Shown: piece after piece, positions 59,724-64,000 of the stretch
Layout of the letters: every line of letters begins with the position of its first letter
Numbering within the stretch: the stretch's first letter is position 1
DNA from: Eggerthella timonensis
Lineage (GTDB): Bacteria; Actinomycetota; Coriobacteriia; Coriobacteriales; Eggerthellaceae
Assembly (NCBI RefSeq): GCF_900184265.1
Contig: NZ_FXXA01000002.1
Span: 3,579,983-3,643,982, forward strand
Direction of reading: 5' to 3'
Length of the DNA: 64,000 nucleotides
The notes under the pieces: generated by a model
The model's database searches: none
What the model saw: the letters and a program-made list of their open reading frames with translations, nothing else
What the model was told of the DNA's origin: nothing
Made by a program: the position numbers and the translations under genes

Positions 59724-60303
59724 GGGAGAGCTCTCCTTCCGGCGACTTGTCGTCCTGGGCCGCAAAGGGCTCAACCTGGTCGCATGCGGTATCCGCAGCG
59801 TCAGGGGAGAGGCCGTCGGAAGCAGCGTCGCCATCGGCGGGCGCCTCAGAGGCGTCGCTCGGGGCGTCGGCCTCCTCGCCTTCCTCCCCTTCCAGCATCT
59901 TTGCGATACGGCCGAGGATGCCGTTGACGAAGCGGTGCGACTCGTCCTCGCCGCCGAAATCCTTCGCCAGCTCCACCGCCTCGTTGATGGTGACCGAGGT
60001 GGGCACGTCGTCGACGTACATCATCTCGAACGTGGCCAACCGCAGGATGGAGCGGTCGACGATAGGCATGCGGGCCAGCGACCAGTTCTCGGACGTGGCC
60101 GCAAGGTGGTTGTCGATGGCGCAGCGATGGGATTCCACGCCCAGCACGAGCTTGAGCGCGTACTCGGGCAGCGGACCGTCCTCTTCGAGGCGAAGGTCGC
60201 CCTCGGCGATTGCCGCGGGCGACTCGTCGGTTATCTCGCTCGTATAGAGCACTTGGAGCGCGGCACGTCGCGCGCTGGTTCGTTCATGTCGTTTGGCAGC
60301 CAT
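59713..60303 (-). CDS. nusB: Transcription antitermination factor NusB
   Basis: 196 residues from the ATG at 60303. The NusB core occupies about 1-135: A-R-R-A-A-L-Q-V-L-Y near residue 10, D-R-S-I-L-R-L-A-T-F-E-M near 95 and I-N-E-A-V-E-L-A-K near 115-123. A strongly acidic, Asp/Ala/Glu-rich tail of about 55 residues exceeds the usual length. NusB binds boxA of rRNA leaders with S10. Confidence 0.93.
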   Translation of the reverse strand: MAAKRHERTSARRAALQVLYTSEITDESPAAIAEGDLRLEEDGPLPEYALKLVLGVESHRCAIDNHLAATSENWSLARMPIVDRSILRLATFEMMYVDDVPTSVTINEAVELAKDFGGEDESHRFVNGILGRIAKMLEGEEGEEADAPSDASEAPADGDAASDGLSPDAADTACDQVEPFAAQDDKSPEGELSHGA

Positions 60304-60328
60304 ATAGATACTTAAAGCCTCCGGGCGT

Positions 60329-60676
60329 TTAGCGGGCGAACTGCATGCCGTCGATGTACACGTCCACGGCACCCACGGGAATGCCCACCTGGCTGGTCAC
60401 CGCATCGGAGATAGCCTGGCGAATGCTGGCGGCGAGGTCGGGAAGCACGAAGCCGTAGTACACGTCCACGCGAATGGAAATCTGCAGCTTGTCGTCCTCG
60501 CCCACGGTGATCTCGATGCCCTGCGTGGTCGGCTTGCTGCCGAACACGGAGCGCAGGCCGCTCGTGGTGGACGGGCCGATGCAGGCCACGCCTTCCACTT
60601 CGTTGGCCGCAATGGACACGATGGTTTCGACGACGCCCGGCGCAAGCGCCATGCCGTCGACGTTGAGCTCTGTCAT
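60329..60676 (-). CDS. Asp23/Gls24 family envelope stress protein
   Basis: 115 residues. Family motifs are [16 protein letters not shown] near residue 9, V-E-G-V-A and V-D-V-Y-I-D-G at the end. The Asp23 family includes YqhY, which in Firmicutes lies between accC and nusB and affects acetyl-CoA carboxylase activity. Start and accC stop overlap as ATGA. Confidence 0.88.
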   Translation of the reverse strand: MTELNVDGMALAPGVVETIVSIAANEVEGVACIGPSTTSGLRSVFGSKPTTQGIEITVGEDDKLQISIRVDVYYGFVLPDLAASIRQAISDAVTSQVGIPVGAVDVYIDGMQFAR

Positions 60677-62024
60677 AGTACGTCTCCCATCTGGGTTTCG
60701 ATGAAGTCGGTGGTCACGTCGCCCGAGCAGAACACCGCGTTGTCGAGCACGCGACGATGGAACGCGATCGTAGTCTCGATGCCCTCGATCACGAACTCGT
60801 CGAGCGCGCGGCGACCGCGCGCGAGCGCTTCCTCGCGATCCTGGCCGTACACCACGAGCTTCGCCACAAGCGAGTCGTAGTAGGGCGAGATGCGCGAGCC
60901 CGTGCGCACGTAGCTTTCCACGCGCACGCCGGGGCCGGCCGGAGCCTCGAACTTCGTGATGGTGCCGGGGCACGGGCGGAAGCCGTGCTGGGGGTCTTCC
61001 GCGTTGATACGGAATTCCATCGCATGGCCCGCAGGCGAGAACGGCGCACGGTCGGCGCAGCTCATGGGCTCGCCGGAGGCGATGCGCAGCTGCTCCTTGA
61101 TGATGTCGGTGCCGGTGATCTGCTCGGTCACCGGGTGCTCCACCTGCACGCGCGTGTTCATCTCCATGAAGTAGAACGACCCGCGCTCGTCGAGCAGAAA
61201 CTCGATGGTGCCGGCGTTCTTGTAGTTCGTGGCGCGCACGGCCTTGATGGCCGCCACGCCCATGGCGCGGCGCAGGTCCTCGGTCAGCGCCGACGAGGGC
61301 GCTTCCTCGATGAGCTTCTGATGGCGGCGCTGCACGGAGCAGTCGCGCTCGCACAGGGCGATGTTGTTGCCGAAGTCGTCGGCCAGCACCTGGATCTCCA
61401 CGTGACGCGGGCGCAGCACGAGCTTCTCCAGGTACACGCCGTCGTTGCCGAACGCGGCGCCGGCCTCGTTGCGGGCCGCGGCGTACTGCGCCTCGAGGTC
61501 GGCCGGGTCGTGCACTTCGCGCATGCCCTTGCCGCCGCCGCCTGCCGTCGCCTTGATGAGCACGGGATAGCCCACGGTGTCGGCGAATGCCTTGGCCTCG
61601 GCCGCCGTTTCGATGCAGCCGTCGGAGCCCGGGACGGTGGGCACGCCGCACGCCTTCATGGTCTCGCGCGCGGAGCTCTTGTCGCCCATGCGCTCGATGC
61701 ACTCGGGGCTGGGCCCGATGAACACGAGGTCGTTGTCGGCGCAGGCGCGGGCGAAGTCGGCGTTCTCGGCGAGGAAGCCGTAGCCGGGATGCACGGCCTC
61801 CGCGCCAGTGGTCTTCGCCGCCGCGATGATGTTCGGTATGATAAGGTAGCTCTTGTTCGCCTGAGCAGGGCCGATGCACACAGCCTCGTCGGCGTACTGC
61901 ACGGGGTAGGTGTTGGCGTCCTCGGTCGAGTAGACCGCGACCGTCTTCACGCCCAGCTCCTTGCAGGCGCGCATGACGCGCAGGGCGACCTCGCCGCGGT
62001 TGGCGATCAGGATCTTCTTAAACA

Positions 62025-62025
<1 letters not shown>
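60673..62025 (-). CDS. accC: Biotin carboxylase
   Basis: 450 residues. ATP-dependent carboxylation of biotin. ATP-grasp motifs: [12 protein letters not shown] near residues 159-170, [10 protein letters not shown] near 288-297, and the N-terminal I-A-N-R-G-E-V-A. The start overlaps the stop of the upstream fusion gene by one base (TAATG). It probably serves the pyruvate carboxyltransferase/BCCP fusion upstream. Confidence 0.95.
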
Positions 62026-63911
<1,886 letters not shown>

Positions 63912-64000
63912 GAACTCACACCCCCTTCGGTTTGCAGTTAGTCAAAGATCGAAACAAGAATTATAGAGTAACCCCACGCCGCCAAGGCGACGACCGGGGA

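Overview
The window is a high-GC, gene-dense bacterial chromosome segment. Its gene content and style point to Actinomycetota, class Coriobacteriia, most likely an Eggerthellaceae gut anaerobe (Eggerthella/Gordonibacter-like). The placement is an inference: anaerobe-type redox genes, a pyruvoyl histidine decarboxylase, a fused carboxyltransferase/BCCP, Gram-positive style LexA boxes and no oxygen-respiration genes. No rRNA, tRNA, CRISPR array, complete insertion sequence or prophage was recognised.

Layout. 0-2 kb: an SdpI-like membrane protein and two GNAT acetyltransferases. 2-5.8 kb: a self-contained ECF transporter (TrpP-like S component, two ATPases, EcfT) behind a T-box leader whose specifier reads Trp. 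6-9 kb: a TetR gene divergent from a 14-TM MFS pump carrying C-terminal CBS domains. 9.2-11.6 kb: a large repetitive exported surface protein. 11.7-14 kb: a PadR regulator and an MFS pump that share a palindromic operator. 14-21 kb: recN, an intracellular leucine-rich-repeat protein, and a divergent VWA-metallopeptidase/MoxR pair. 21-25.9 kb: a MerR/TipA-type regulator with a textbook 19-bp-spacer promoter, a two-component system with an exported companion, and a Tat-exported VanY-type peptidase. 26-30 kb: a TetR/ferredoxin operon divergent from histidine decarboxylase plus an antiporter. 30-35 kb: DUF368 transporter, flavodoxin, tautomerase, dtd, an ArsC/Spx-like protein, an EFR1-type flavodoxin-ferredoxin and a PIN toxin-antitoxin pair. 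35.5-38.4 kb: a GntR-ABC transporter operon. 38-43 kb: Rrf2, a peptidoglycan transglycosylase, a GH25 lysozyme, an MFS drug pump behind a short leader peptide, and an SDR. 43-51 kb: uvrB (SOS-type box), a truncated KilA-N gene (also with an SOS-type box), a YeiH-type transporter, coaE-mnmA and an OatA-like acyltransferase. 51-57 kb: rpsA, perR, glnK-amtB, a small DUF1508 protein and a PiT phosphate transporter. 57.5-64 kb: a six-gene minus-strand operon (carboxyltransferase-BCCP fusion, accC, asp23, nusB, xseB, dxs).

Themes. Regulation is unusually legible: T-box, MerR promoter, PadR operator pair, LexA-type boxes, TetR palindromes and a leader-peptide attenuator can all be read directly. Two perfect 16-bp parS sites and two near-perfect ones lie between 12.3 and 33.4 kb, so this is probably the ParB-loading (origin-proximal) part of the chromosome. 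Two copies of one REP-like palindrome and several intergenic inverted-repeat elements (two with the same 112-bp spacer) suggest families of short interspersed repeats.

The most promising candidates for undescribed biology are the ECF transporter with one consensus and one degenerate ATP site under Trp T-box control, the MFS pump behind the seven-codon leader, the LRR/VWA/MoxR locus, the MFS-CBS fusion, and the fusion of accB to a pyruvate/oxaloacetate carboxyltransferase inside the conserved acc-nusB operon.
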